Shown here: in pieces, positions 1 through 8,589 of the stretch
Position numbering within the stretch: position 1 is the stretch's first letter
Layout of the letters: each line of letters begins with the position of its first letter
Source: DAISJM01 sp036821485
GTDB taxonomy: Bacteria; Verrucomicrobiota; Kiritimatiellia; CAIQIC01; JAGNIJ01
Reading direction: 5' to 3'
Assembly: GCA_036821485.1 (NCBI GenBank)
Contig: DAISJM010000023.1
Coordinates: 1 to 53,907, forward strand
DNA: 53,907 nt
Notes under the pieces: generated by a model
Databases searched by the model: none
The model's input: only the letters and a program-made list of their open reading frames with translations
What the model was told of the DNA's origin: nothing
Position numbers and translations under genes: made by a program

Positions 1-461
1 GGGTTGGCGTGTACGCACACGCCGCTCCACGGATCCACCGGATTCTTGTTTAGTATGCCCCGCGCGCTGCTCACGCTAGACGGCTTCACCCAACACGAGT
101 AGGTCTTGCCCGTCCCAAGAATCCCCAGCACATCCCCTGCGTTGATGTAGTCATCCGCGCCATCGAAGCTGTAAGCTCCACCGCTGATGCCGTTCGTTGT
201 CCACGTTGCCCCATAGACCGTTCCGGTCCACCCATTCCCGCTCCCGTCCTGCACGGTCCCCGAACTGTCGAATCCGTACCAAATTACCAATCCGTTTGTA
301 GGGGCTACAGGCAACCCCACATCGACGTCTCCACACAGCGATGTCCTGTTCACAACCTGCAGTCCATCCAAGATCGCCTCTCCCTCACCGAACGCTTGCG
401 CTGCGCAGCAGATCAGTACTGCGCCCAAGCGCCATATAGGCGCTGTTCTGTGCGATTTCAT
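1..461 (-). CDS. LamG-domain exported protein, 3' end beyond window
   Basis: The frame opens with ATG at 461 and stays open to the window edge, so about 153 residues are visible and the C-terminus is missing. Residues 1-25 look like a signal peptide (short basic start, hydrophobic stretch, then AQAFGEGE). From about residue 56 the sequence has the pattern of a concanavalin A/LamG jelly-roll domain: GLVIWYGFD, DGSGNGWTGT, GGAYSFDGADDYI and a SCWVKP strand. Such domains bind glycans or act as adhesion modules on secreted PVC-type proteins. Its ATG overlaps the stop codon of the upstream gene (ATGA), so the two are probably translationally coupled. The overall function is unknown. Confidence 0.75.
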   Translation of the reverse strand, partial: MKSHRTAPIWRLGAVLICCAAQAFGEGEAILDGLQVVNRTSLCGDVDVGLPVAPTNGLVIWYGFDSSGTVQDGSGNGWTGTVYGATWTTNGISGGAYSFDGADDYINAGDVLGILGTGKTYSCWVKPSSVSSARGILNKNPVDPWSGVCVHAN

Positions 462-1777
462 GGCTCCTCCACAATCTGTGTCGTGCTGTTCGTCACAACC
501 ACCAACGGTTCTCGCTCCCTGTTCCTGTGTCCCCGGTCACTGAGAATCACAAGGCCTTCCATTCTCACGCTCACTTGCCGGCCATGCACATTCAGATCCT
601 CTGCATACGTTCCGGCTTGGATGACCAGCACGCCACCACCATCGGCTTCTTCCACCCCCGCCCGAATCGTCTTCTTCGGTCCATCTCCCAGGCTGCGAAT
701 CGGACTCTTTCCGGCAAAACTGTCGTTCCCCCTCGCCTGGTCCACGTAGATGATCCGCGCGAGTTGGACAGAGGCCGTCACGTTGCTCGCGCAGTTGGTT
801 CCGATGGTCAGGGCGTCGGTCTGAAGATCGGTCAAAAAACTGCCTTCTGAGTCGAGGTCCGACATCTCGCTGGTCAGCGCTCCGTCTATTGCCACGCTTG
901 ATCCCGCGATGAACTGCTCTCTCGCGTCGGGGATGCCGTCTCCGTCCAGATCAAGGTCGCCACGCCCCACCAGGTAGTATCGCCCGAATATCCCCTCAAG
1001 CCCCGTGTCCGTCCATTGCATCACGGCCTCGCCCGCAGTCTGCAAATCGCTTGCGGCCAAGGCCCACCCACCCGTGCTGCTGAATCGGCTCTCCGGCCCC
1101 ACATCCTGGTAGTACACGTCCAGCCGTTCCCCCTCCACCCCTGTCCCCCGAATCGTCAGTACCACGCTGGTTCCACCCAGTACCTGCAGTCCCTCGATCA
1201 CCGGCGGCTCTTCATCCTCCGGGAATACGTTGGCGTACGGCCTTGTCTCCATCCACACCCGACAGGCTTCCCCTGTCACGTTCAACCAGTACGCTTCGCC
1301 CATCTTCAGTTCTTCCGGGCTATTCGTGTTACTGGCGTCGGTCAGTACGTCGTCTTTCAGGGCTGTTTCTTCGCGTGGGACCGCTCCTGCGTACGGGTAG
1401 CCCACCAAGTTCAGCCCGGGGTACAGCGTGGCCTGGTTCGTTTCATCCAGAACCAGTTCTCCCGCCAGATAAACGGCTTGGGTACTGTCTGCCAGAGCGA
1501 AGCCCTGTCCGGCAACGGGCAGCGTGTTGGTAAGGACGTATTGCTGGTTCTCGGCGTCCCAAGTCAGGACCGCAGTCTCCCCGGAGTCCAAGGCCACAAA
1601 CGGCGATGACGCCAAGGCGCCGGGTTCCGTGTTCAGCCGGATGAACCCGACCGGGCGGGAGACGATGTTCTGCGCGAGAGAAGAAACGACGAGCAGTTCA
1701 AGAAGACAGATACTTAGGAAAGAGAAGTGAAACCCGAGTCGATGGACATGTTTCCGCGGCGCGAGACTCCGTCGCAT
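458..1777 (-). CDS. exported surface protein with DUF1565/pectin-lyase-like end
   Basis: The start is placed at 1777 because a G-rich ribosome binding site (GGGGGGAG) lies just upstream and the next residues form a good signal peptide with a hydrophobic stretch ending SSLAQN. The open frame extends upstream to 1894, but that part crosses the palindrome at 1870-1890 and is unlikely to be translated. The mature protein has a beta-rich N-terminal half (for example YPGLNLVGYPY, a pattern I associate with PVC surface proteins). A calcium-loop-like segment, DLDLDGDGIPDAREQF, follows. The end, IIYVDQARGND to VIQAGTYAEDL, resembles the first coil of a DUF1565/parallel beta-helix domain but stops early. 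It is about 439 residues long. It is likely a secreted or surface protein; substrate and role are unknown. Confidence 0.7.
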   Translation of the reverse strand: MRRSLAPRKHVHRLGFHFSFLSICLLELLVVSSLAQNIVSRPVGFIRLNTEPGALASSPFVALDSGETAVLTWDAENQQYVLTNTLPVAGQGFALADSTQAVYLAGELVLDETNQATLYPGLNLVGYPYAGAVPREETALKDDVLTDASNTNSPEELKMGEAYWLNVTGEACRVWMETRPYANVFPEDEEPPVIEGLQVLGGTSVVLTIRGTGVEGERLDVYYQDVGPESRFSSTGGWALAASDLQTAGEAVMQWTDTGLEGIFGRYYLVGRGDLDLDGDGIPDAREQFIAGSSVAIDGALTSEMSDLDSEGSFLTDLQTDALTIGTNCASNVTASVQLARIIYVDQARGNDSFAGKSPIRSLGDGPKKTIRAGVEEADGGGVLVIQAGTYAEDLNVHGRQVSVRMEGLVILSDRGHRNREREPLVVVTNSTTQIVEEP

Positions 1778-1869
1778 GCGATGCTCCCCCCCTAGCTGAT
1801 TCTTTTCTACACCCAATCCCCGCTCGCTGACTAGGGGGGTATTTTGTAGGATGTTCCTGACAAAGCTTA

Positions 1870-1890
1870 TTTTTCCAACGATTGGAAAAA
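1870..1890. promoter_or_regulatory. perfect palindrome TTTTTCCAA-CGA-TTGGAAAAA
   Basis: Two 9-nt arms are perfectly complementary around a 3-nt centre. It sits between the divergent surface-protein gene and rlmN, where the -35 element of the rlmN promoter would be expected. Near copies lie at 38988-39007 and, degenerate, at 39019-39033, upstream of the sigma factor gene. A dimeric-regulator site is the simplest reading; a dispersed repeat is the alternative. Confidence 0.5.
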
Positions 1891-1901
1891 CCAAGGCGTG
1901 A

Positions 1902-1907
1902 TATAAT
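1902..1907 (+). promoter_or_regulatory. putative rlmN -10 box (TATAAT)
   Basis: There is an exact TATAAT eight bases before the rlmN start codon. No TTGACA-like hexamer lies 16-18 nt upstream; the palindrome occupies that place. If used, transcription would begin almost on the ATG and give a leaderless or nearly leaderless mRNA. No Shine-Dalgarno sequence is visible. Confidence 0.45.
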
Positions 1908-1915
1908 CCGCACCG

Positions 1916-2995
1916 ATGAAATCCGACCGCCCAGCGCTGCTAGATATGACGCTGCCTGAACTGCAGGCACTCCTCGCCGGCTGGGGCGAGAAACCGTTCC
2001 GCGCACGCCAGCTCTATGAGCAGCTCTATACCCATCTCCAGACCGATCCGGCTGCGATGACCAACTTCTCCGTCGCGCTCCGCCAACGCCTCGCCGCGGA
2101 AACCGACATCCAAACCCTGGAACTTGTCGAACAGCACTCCGGCGATGGCGGCAAAACTCGCAAGGCGCTGTTCACGATCTCGAACGCCATCCCCGTCGAA
2201 GCCGTGCTGATGATCTATGCCGACCGCTCCACCGTTTGCGTATCCACGCAATCCGGCTGTGCGATGAACTGCTCTTTCTGCGCCACAGGAAAAATCGGGT
2301 TCCGGCTGAACCTCACCGCCGGGCAGATGATCGAGCAGGTACTCTGGGCAGCGCGCGAAGTTCGCGAGCTCGGCGCGGGTTCACGCGCGCTCAGTAACGT
2401 CGTCTTCATGGGCATGGGCGAGCCGTTCAACAACTACGACCACTGGTGGGCCGCCGTGGAACGCCTGCACGATCCGCAGGGCTTCAACATGGGCGCGCGG
2501 TCGTTCACCGTATCCACCGTCGGCCTCGTCCCCGGCATCCGCCGCCTCGCCGATGAGTTACTGCCGATCAATCTCGCCATCTCGCTCCACGCGGCCGACG
2601 ATGAACTCCGCAACAAGCTCGTCCCGGTAAATCGAAAACATCCGATCGCGCACCTCGTGGAGGCCGTCCGGGATTACACCGACAAGACACACAGGCGCGT
2701 ATCGTTCGAATACGTTCTGCTCAAGGATGTGAATGATTCAGTCGCCCAGGCCGAGTCGCTCGCGAGACTCTGCCGCGGTGAAACCGACCGCAAGGGTCCG
2801 TTGCTCTGCCATGTGAATTTGATTCCCTGGAATCCCGTGCCCGGCGCACCGCTCTCGCCATCCGACCGCAAACGCGTACTCGACTTCCAGCGGGTTCTCG
2901 AGAACCGGCGCGTACCGTGTACCGTCCGCGTCCAGCGCGGCGTGGATATCGCCGCCGCCTGCGGCCAACTCGCCGGCGGCAGCTTGAAAGACTAG
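1916..2995 (+). CDS. rlmN: 23S rRNA (adenine-2503-C2)-methyltransferase RlmN
   Basis: This is a 359-residue radical SAM enzyme of the RlmN family, which methylates C2 of A2503 in 23S rRNA and A37 in some tRNAs. The radical SAM cluster motif CxxxCxxC is visible as CAMNCSFCATGKIGF, and GMGEPFNN and the ISLHAADDELR region are typical. The C-terminal Cys of the family's methyl-carrying pair is in the segment VPCTVRVQRG. Length is normal for the family. The start has no Shine-Dalgarno sequence but follows a TATAAT box closely. Conserved neighbours are absent, so it appears to be a single-gene unit. Confidence 0.95.
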   Translation: MKSDRPALLDMTLPELQALLAGWGEKPFRARQLYEQLYTHLQTDPAAMTNFSVALRQRLAAETDIQTLELVEQHSGDGGKTRKALFTISNAIPVEAVLMIYADRSTVCVSTQSGCAMNCSFCATGKIGFRLNLTAGQMIEQVLWAAREVRELGAGSRALSNVVFMGMGEPFNNYDHWWAAVERLHDPQGFNMGARSFTVSTVGLVPGIRRLADELLPINLAISLHAADDELRNKLVPVNRKHPIAHLVEAVRDYTDKTHRRVSFEYVLLKDVNDSVAQAESLARLCRGETDRKGPLLCHVNLIPWNPVPGAPLSPSDRKRVLDFQRVLENRRVPCTVRVQRGVDIAAACGQLAGGSLKD

Positions 2996-3011
2996 ACCGA
3001 CGCGCAGCCGT

Positions 3012-3974
3012 CTATTCCTCCGGCTTCACTTCTTTCACCGGCACTGTCTCGTTCGTAACGGCAGCCTCTTCCGGCTTGTCGCTCTTGAAGATGCCCGTAA
3101 CGCCATCGAAGACCTTGCCCGCGCCACGACCTACCGCCTTTGCCCCGTCGCCCACGGCGCCGCCAACAGCTTTTGCACCATCGCCCACGGCCCCAGCGGT
3201 TGCGCCCGCCACGTCGACTGCGGCACCACCCACCGATTTTGCCCCATCACCCACCGCGCCCGCAGCATCCATGGCCACGCCACCCACGGCCTTCACGCCA
3301 TCACCCACCAACCCAACCGTTCCGGTGACCAGCTTGCCCACTGAGCCCAGGATCGCGCCAAGTATGGTGCGGATCACATCCGCCGGCGAAGCGCCCTTCT
3401 TGTTCTCTTCCTTGCCGATATCCGTCAACCGGATCGTCGGCAGCGGAATCGGCGCCGTAGCGCCCATCGTCATCTTTGCACTCACATGCACTTTGCCGTT
3501 TTCGATCAAGATCTCATCGATCACGACTTTCTTGCTACTCTTTTTCGCCTCCGGCTCGTTCTCACCTTTGGATTGCGGCGCGCCCCCCGCCTGTTCAAGA
3601 AGCCTGCCGAGGTTGCTCTTCCCCAGCCCAAGTTCGTAGTTGATGTCGGGCGCGTCGATGTAGATGCGCTTGATGATGATCGTATCGCTCAGCAGTGACC
3701 TCACATCGAGATCCACCGTGATCTCATCGACAGAGAGGGCCTTCTCCGTTTTGAATCCTTTGGGATTTCCCAGCACGAAACCGCGCAGGCCGACATGGCC
3801 TCTCACCAGGGCAAACTTCACACTCTCGAGTTTCACGGGCACTCCAAGCATCACCGGCCCGCCCGTCTCCACCCCCCACTGCACAATCGATCCGAGAAAG
3901 AAGTTCGCCACAACCACAACAATGATCACCACCAACACCACCAAAATCGCCAAGCCCTTGATCACCTTCTTCAT
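3012..3974 (-). CDS. AsmA-like membrane-anchored protein with Gly/Ala repeats
   Basis: The 320-residue protein has a strong N-terminal membrane anchor (residues 7-27, Val/Ile-rich). An AsmA/DUF748-like periplasmic part follows: VKLESVKFALVRGHVGLRG, FKTEKALSVDEITVDLD and the IIIKRIYIDAPDINYEL segment, which recall bridge-like lipid-transport and AsmA folds. Residues about 212-296 are an unusual low-complexity block of units resembling VGDGAKAVGGA, followed by a charged tail. A ribosome binding site (GGGGAG) precedes the ATG. AsmA-type proteins act at the inner membrane in envelope lipid homeostasis, but this one is short and its exact role is unknown. It is convergent with rlmN. Confidence 0.7.
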   Translation of the reverse strand: MKKVIKGLAILVVLVVIIVVVVANFFLGSIVQWGVETGGPVMLGVPVKLESVKFALVRGHVGLRGFVLGNPKGFKTEKALSVDEITVDLDVRSLLSDTIIIKRIYIDAPDINYELGLGKSNLGRLLEQAGGAPQSKGENEPEAKKSSKKVVIDEILIENGKVHVSAKMTMGATAPIPLPTIRLTDIGKEENKKGASPADVIRTILGAILGSVGKLVTGTVGLVGDGVKAVGGVAMDAAGAVGDGAKSVGGAAVDVAGATAGAVGDGAKAVGGAVGDGAKAVGRGAGKVFDGVTGIFKSDKPEEAAVTNETVPVKEVKPEE

Positions 3975-3984
3975 CGCCTTCTCC

Positions 3985-4330
3985 CCTCATCAGCCATTCC
4001 CACGGCTCACCACTCACTTCTCACTGGTCACTCTTCCCTCTTCTCCCTATTCCCCCTCCACGCCTTTGCGTTAACTCTTTCGCCTGCCCTGAGCTTGTCG
4101 AAGGGTGTCCTTTCGTGGTCAAGTGTCTTGCCCCTTCTTTCCTCCAATCCCCAATCTCCCCTTGGTCATTGAGGCTTGCCCATTGGTCATTCTTCCTTCC
4201 GACCTTCGTTTCCTCTGTTACCTTCTGTTCAATCCCTCTTCTTAGTGCCCATCTAGTGACCCTTAGTGGTTAACTCCCCTCCCTTCTTCCCACCGAATAA
4301 CTAATCTCCAATCTCCCCCTTGCCCCTTTC
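3985..4330. repeat. gap built of dispersed word-like repeats
   Basis: This non-coding gap before bioA is pyrimidine-rich on the plus strand and carries no convincing gene. It contains CCCTGAGCTTGTCGAAGGG at 4087-4105, a short repeat I recall as widespread in environmental bacterial genomes. TTGGTCATT occurs twice (4162-4170 and 4183-4191). Related short words are CCAATCTCCCC and CACTCACTTCTCACTGGTCAC. I see no promoter or terminator of good quality in it. Confidence 0.6.
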
Positions 4331-4356
4331 CCTAAACCTTGGAACAATACTGCACC

Positions 4357-5712
4357 GTGACGAACAAGCAAACAACGCGCGTCTGGCACCCTTACACGAA
4401 GTTCTCCGCGTTCGAGGCCGGACCGCTGCCGGAAATCGTGCGCGGCGACGGCGTCTATCTCTTCGATTCGGCGGGTCACCGCTATCTCGACGCGGTCTCC
4501 TCCTGGTGGTCCTGCAGCCTCGGCCACGGCCAGCCCGACATCGTCGCAGCCATCCAGCGCCAGGCCGCTGAACTCCAGCATTCCATCCTCGGCAACCTCT
4601 CCCATCCGCGCGCAACGGAACTCGCCGCGCGGATCGCCACGCTCATGCCCACACCCGAACGCCATGTGCTCTTCGCGTCCGATGGCGCCAGCGCTGTCGA
4701 AGCCGCGCTGAAGATTGCCCTTCAATACTGGCACAACCGCGGCAGGCCCGAACGGAAGCGCTTCGCCTACCTCGAAGACGCCTACCACGGCGATACGCTC
4801 GGTGCCGTATCTGTCGGCTATCTTGAAGGATTCCACAAGCCGTTTGAACCCATCCTGTTTCCCGCATTCGAACTGCCCGTTCCACCAAATGCCGCCGCCG
4901 AACACGCAGCCCTCGAACAAATCCGGACGATCTTCGATGCGCACGGCCAGGAACTCGCCGCGCTCATCATCGAGCCGCTCTGCCAGGGCGCCGCCGGCAT
5001 GAAGATGTATTCAGCCGCTCATCTCCGCCAGCTCGCCGAACTCTGTCGCGAAAGGGATATCCTGCTGATCGTGGATGAAATCGCCACCGGATTCGGCCGG
5101 ACCGGCCGCATGTTTGCGTTCGAACATGCCGACATCGATCCCGACATCGTCTGCCTCGGCAAGTCGCTCTCCGCCGGCTATCTCCCGATCAGTGCGACGG
5201 TCGTCAAGGACTCCATCTTCAACACGTTTTCCGACAAGCCCGTGGACCATTCCTTCTATCACGGCCACACATTTTGCGGAAACCCGATCGCCGCTGCCGC
5301 CGCGCTCGCCGCTCTGGACATTTACGAGCGTATCGACATCGCCGGTTGCGCGCGCCGGATCGAGCGCGTATTCCGGGAAATGATCGAGCCGCTGGCGAAA
5401 CTGCCGCAGGTGAAAGACGTCCGGATCCTGGGCGCCATTGCCGCCGTGGAACTGGCCGGCGAGTCGCAACCCAATGCCGCCGCGATGGAAGAAGGCCTGC
5501 CGGCCGCCCAAGCGATACGCCAACGCATGCTGGAAGCGGGCATCCTGATCCGCCCGCTCGGAAACGTCGTCTACCTCATGCCCCCGCTCACTATCCCCGA
5601 CGACATCCTGACCACCCTCTGCCAAACCCTCGTCACCGCTGTCGCCACTTCCCAATCTCTCAGCTCCGCTCCCAAAGTCGGACGTACCCCTCGACCTCAC
5701 GCACAGCACTGA
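4357..5712 (+). CDS. bioA: adenosylmethionine-8-amino-7-oxononanoate aminotransferase
   Basis: This PLP enzyme of biotin synthesis transfers the amino group of S-adenosylmethionine to 7-keto-8-aminopelargonate. Family marks are WHPYT near the N-terminus, SSWWSCSLGHG, the DEIATGFGRTG block with the PLP-ring aspartate, and the PLP lysine in CLGKSLSAGYLP (about K269). I place the start at GTG 4357, giving nine residues before WHPYT as is usual; an in-frame TTG at 4339 is the alternative. No other biotin gene is in the window. The C-terminal 25 residues (Ser/Pro/Arg-rich) are not typical and may be a divergent tail. Confidence 0.92.
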   Translation: MTNKQTTRVWHPYTKFSAFEAGPLPEIVRGDGVYLFDSAGHRYLDAVSSWWSCSLGHGQPDIVAAIQRQAAELQHSILGNLSHPRATELAARIATLMPTPERHVLFASDGASAVEAALKIALQYWHNRGRPERKRFAYLEDAYHGDTLGAVSVGYLEGFHKPFEPILFPAFELPVPPNAAAEHAALEQIRTIFDAHGQELAALIIEPLCQGAAGMKMYSAAHLRQLAELCRERDILLIVDEIATGFGRTGRMFAFEHADIDPDIVCLGKSLSAGYLPISATVVKDSIFNTFSDKPVDHSFYHGHTFCGNPIAAAAALAALDIYERIDIAGCARRIERVFREMIEPLAKLPQVKDVRILGAIAAVELAGESQPNAAAMEEGLPAAQAIRQRMLEAGILIRPLGNVVYLMPPLTIPDDILTTLCQTLVTAVATSQSLSSAPKVGRTPRPHAQH

Positions 5713-5741
5713 CGCCGGTCCATGGAAGGAAGTGATGAACC

Positions 5742-8174
5742 ATGTCCGTTCTCTTGATCAGGAAACCTGAAGGTGACTTTGAGAACATCCTGGTGCGGGA
5801 TGTGAGGACCAAGGTTGCCGCTCACATTCAAGTCCCCGCCGGAACAGGAACCCGTCGCGTGGTCGTAGCCATGCCCGCGGGAAAAGCGGCGCTATGCTTC
5901 GAAACAACCCAGCCGGCAGAATGGGTCATGAAAGATGATCCGGTCACCTTGGCCGACGGTGACGGCCAACGCGGCGTCGTATTCACTTTGACCACGAAGA
6001 TGGATGCTGTCTCGATCCCTGTTTCATCCATCCTCATGCATCACACGCTGAGAGCGCGGTTTGGCATCGACCCCGAGAACCAGAATGAAAGTCGGCTGAG
6101 GAACCTGATCGCATCCGGGGGCATCACGGAAATCGAATCCACACTGGGAATGTCCCTGCATGATCTGTCCAATCGCGGAACGGTCATCGGCCCTATCATC
6201 GACGCCCCACAGGGAAAGATCACGTTCACGAGAAGATCGCTGGATGGAAAACATCTCTATCGGTTGGACTTCGTCGCCGATGCCGCGTTCGCAGTCTCTC
6301 AGTCCGGCGCCAACCTGCACATTTCCCGGAAGAACCCGTCTGCCCCGGCCCCCCTCCGACTGACGATTCGCGCCTCCACCGATTTCGAACCGCTTACGCC
6401 CATGCCATTCGATAGCCTGGTGAATGAGACAGGCAAGGAGTTGCTCGTGAAGGACAAGCACTTCGCGCAGGCAATTCGCAATTTCGAATTCCTCGCCTTC
6501 ACAGAGAAGTTTCTGGCAGGCTCATGGAACTTCCTGTCCTACTTCGGACGCGACACGCTCATTGCGATTCGCATCATGTGGCGCGTCCTGTCCCGGCAAG
6601 CCAAGCAGACCGGCATCCAGAGCGTAACCAACGAAATCTCCGAAGACGGTATCGTCAATGTGACCGACGAATGGACCGACGACCGGACGGTTGCGAACGC
6701 CATCGAATGCTTCTTTCGCGAATACGACAGGGGCGACACCGACGCCGCCAGACGACTCATGAAGACCATTCTGGATGGGCATGTTCCCGAACACCCCTTC
6801 CTCGACGTCCTGGACCAGACCTTCATGTTCCCATCCGCCGCATCACACTGGTTCAAGGAACTGGACGACCGCGAGCTCAACAAGTGGCTGAAGACTAATC
6901 ACCAAGTCCTGGGCCGGACAGAATCCAATCTTGCGACGCTCCTGCGGAATTGGAATTACATATTGAAGTCTGCCGCGCCCTGCATCGCGGCTTGGCAGAG
7001 TCTCCATTTGAAGTATCCAACCCTCTCTCCGCTGCAGATCATCGAAACGCACCGTGACGAATTCAGGAGAACGAACGAAACGCTGGTGTATTCCATTGCC
7101 GGGGCCGCCAATTGGCGCGATACGTACAACCTCCCATGGCACTTCAAGGCCGAGGACATCAATGTCAATCTCCTGCCCATGGCCATCGCTGCCATTCAAG
7201 AGATGATCGAAAGGATCCGCCCGACGGGCGCCGCAAGGGATCTGATCGATCTATCCAGGCAACATGCCCTGAATGTCGTCGGCGAGTATCTCGAGGAGCC
7301 CGGCCGCTTCCATGCCGCCAGAGCCGTGTGGAACTGGGACTTGATGAGAGAGCACTATGTTGTTCGCCGCAATGCCAACGAGATTCGCCAAGACATGCAG
7401 AGGTATTTGGAAGGGCTGGAGCATGGCGACATCTTTGGGCAGGATCGGGATCGGGCCATTCGGGAACGGGACGCACTTCTCGCGTGCAGGGCAAGTGACA
7501 TCACCGTCTCCGAGTTCCTCCACGGGAGCAGCGTGCCCGATGCCGTGAGGGATGGTGTTGAGTTCACCGCACTGCTTCTGGATCCGGACGGCAATCCGCT
7601 TCCTCTGATGCACAGCGATGACGTGTACCTTCTTCTCTTCGGAAATCCCACCATGGAGCAGGTCAGAAAGATCGTTCGTCCGCTCATGCTCCCCTACCCC
7701 TTTGGCCTTGGCTTTTTCGATGATGACATCGGCATGGCCGTAAGCCATGCCGTGTATTCGCCAAGAGACAACCAGTCGTTGAAGGACCCTTCAAAGAACG
7801 TGTGGATCAAGTTTGGTCCAGATGAGTACCACGGGCGGGCAGCCTGGCCATGGGTCATGTTTGCGCTTATCAGCGGAATCCACACCCAGGTGATGAAGCG
7901 AATAGATAGAGAGGGCCATCTGGCAGACAGCGTGACGTCGGACGACATCGGGCTCTTCAGGGAAATCCTCGAGAAGTCGAAATCATCCATAGAGAAGTTG
8001 GGCCCCCTCGCCACTTCGGAGGTCTTCAAGTACTCCCCTGCGCCCGCGGGACAAGGGATCTGGCAGGCGGAAGCCATGGGCATCTCGACGCCCATTCAGC
8101 TTTGGAGCGCGGCACCCGCAAATATGCTCATGGACGAAGCCTTGGAAAGGATTGGGCTGGCCTGTCATCATTGA
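5742..8174 (+). CDS. six-hairpin glycosidase-like protein
   Basis: The 810-residue cytoplasmic protein has no signal peptide. The first about 230 residues are beta-rich. From about residue 245 it resembles (alpha/alpha)6-toroid glycosidases: the block FLSYFGRDTLIAIR parallels the GRDT motif of glycogen-debranching and GH15/GH63-type enzymes, and the end has FGPDEYHGRAAWPWV and STPIQLWSAAPANM, like the late toroid helices. Acidic residues in the GRDT, DEWTDD and FGPDEYHG segments could be catalytic, but I cannot assign them. It starts after an AGGAAG-type ribosome binding site and follows bioA by 29 nt. The substrate is unknown; an alpha-glucan or oligosaccharide hydrolase is my guess. Confidence 0.5.
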   Translation: MSVLLIRKPEGDFENILVRDVRTKVAAHIQVPAGTGTRRVVVAMPAGKAALCFETTQPAEWVMKDDPVTLADGDGQRGVVFTLTTKMDAVSIPVSSILMHHTLRARFGIDPENQNESRLRNLIASGGITEIESTLGMSLHDLSNRGTVIGPIIDAPQGKITFTRRSLDGKHLYRLDFVADAAFAVSQSGANLHISRKNPSAPAPLRLTIRASTDFEPLTPMPFDSLVNETGKELLVKDKHFAQAIRNFEFLAFTEKFLAGSWNFLSYFGRDTLIAIRIMWRVLSRQAKQTGIQSVTNEISEDGIVNVTDEWTDDRTVANAIECFFREYDRGDTDAARRLMKTILDGHVPEHPFLDVLDQTFMFPSAASHWFKELDDRELNKWLKTNHQVLGRTESNLATLLRNWNYILKSAAPCIAAWQSLHLKYPTLSPLQIIETHRDEFRRTNETLVYSIAGAANWRDTYNLPWHFKAEDINVNLLPMAIAAIQEMIERIRPTGAARDLIDLSRQHALNVVGEYLEEPGRFHAARAVWNWDLMREHYVVRRNANEIRQDMQRYLEGLEHGDIFGQDRDRAIRERDALLACRASDITVSEFLHGSSVPDAVRDGVEFTALLLDPDGNPLPLMHSDDVYLLLFGNPTMEQVRKIVRPLMLPYPFGLGFFDDDIGMAVSHAVYSPRDNQSLKDPSKNVWIKFGPDEYHGRAAWPWVMFALISGIHTQVMKRIDREGHLADSVTSDDIGLFREILEKSKSSIEKLGPLATSEVFKYSPAPAGQGIWQAEAMGISTPIQLWSAAPANMLMDEALERIGLACHH

Positions 8175-8220
8175 ATTCTTGTGCAGGAAGGCGTGGCATC
8201 TCGGTCTACGTCTGTGAGAA

Positions 8221-8514
8221 ATGAATCCCGACATGGAGGTCGGACGCCGCAACAGCCAAGGGACAACGCCTGTGAAACTGACCAATGACAGTTATATCGT
8301 CTTGATCGGCACCAAGAACTTCACCGAGCGCTACTACCGGGACAAGACCGGCTGGCTGAAGGTCAGTGCGCGCAAACGGAAATTCCGGATGACCGCAGAA
8401 CAGGTCCTTAACCACATCCTGCCCGCACTGGCCGGGGTCAAACCGAACATAACCATCACGGTGAAGCATCGCGACCCGCCCCAACACACAAAATCGGCTC
8501 CACTTGCAGGATGA
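8221..8514 (+). CDS. small hypothetical protein
   Basis: A 97-residue frame, or 80 residues if translation begins at the in-frame GTG at 8272, where a compact domain seems to begin (VKLTNDSYIVLIGTKNF). It is basic, with an aromatic RYYRDKTGWLKV segment, and has no signal peptide or membrane span. I do not recognise the family. It lies 46 nt behind the six-hairpin protein and may share its transcript. Confidence 0.5.
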   Translation: MNPDMEVGRRNSQGTTPVKLTNDSYIVLIGTKNFTERYYRDKTGWLKVSARKRKFRMTAEQVLNHILPALAGVKPNITITVKHRDPPQHTKSAPLAG

Positions 8515-8526
8515 AGGACGTTGACT

Positions 8527-8589
8527 ATGAAGTTCATCGTCACGGAGGCCACATACGGGAAGTTTGCTGACCGGAGGAACGGAACTTGA
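8527..8589 (+). pseudogene. 20-codon ORF, possible gene remnant
   Basis: ATG at 8527 begins a 20-residue frame, MKFIVTEATYGKFADRRNGT, ending in TGA that overlaps the TTG start of the next gene. The pattern 'xxxATYGxxxDxxNGT' resembles the first strand of DUF3395-like domains, in which a DVT motif follows. Here the frame ends instead. It could be the stump of a deleted gene or a leader peptide; evidence is weak. Confidence 0.2.
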
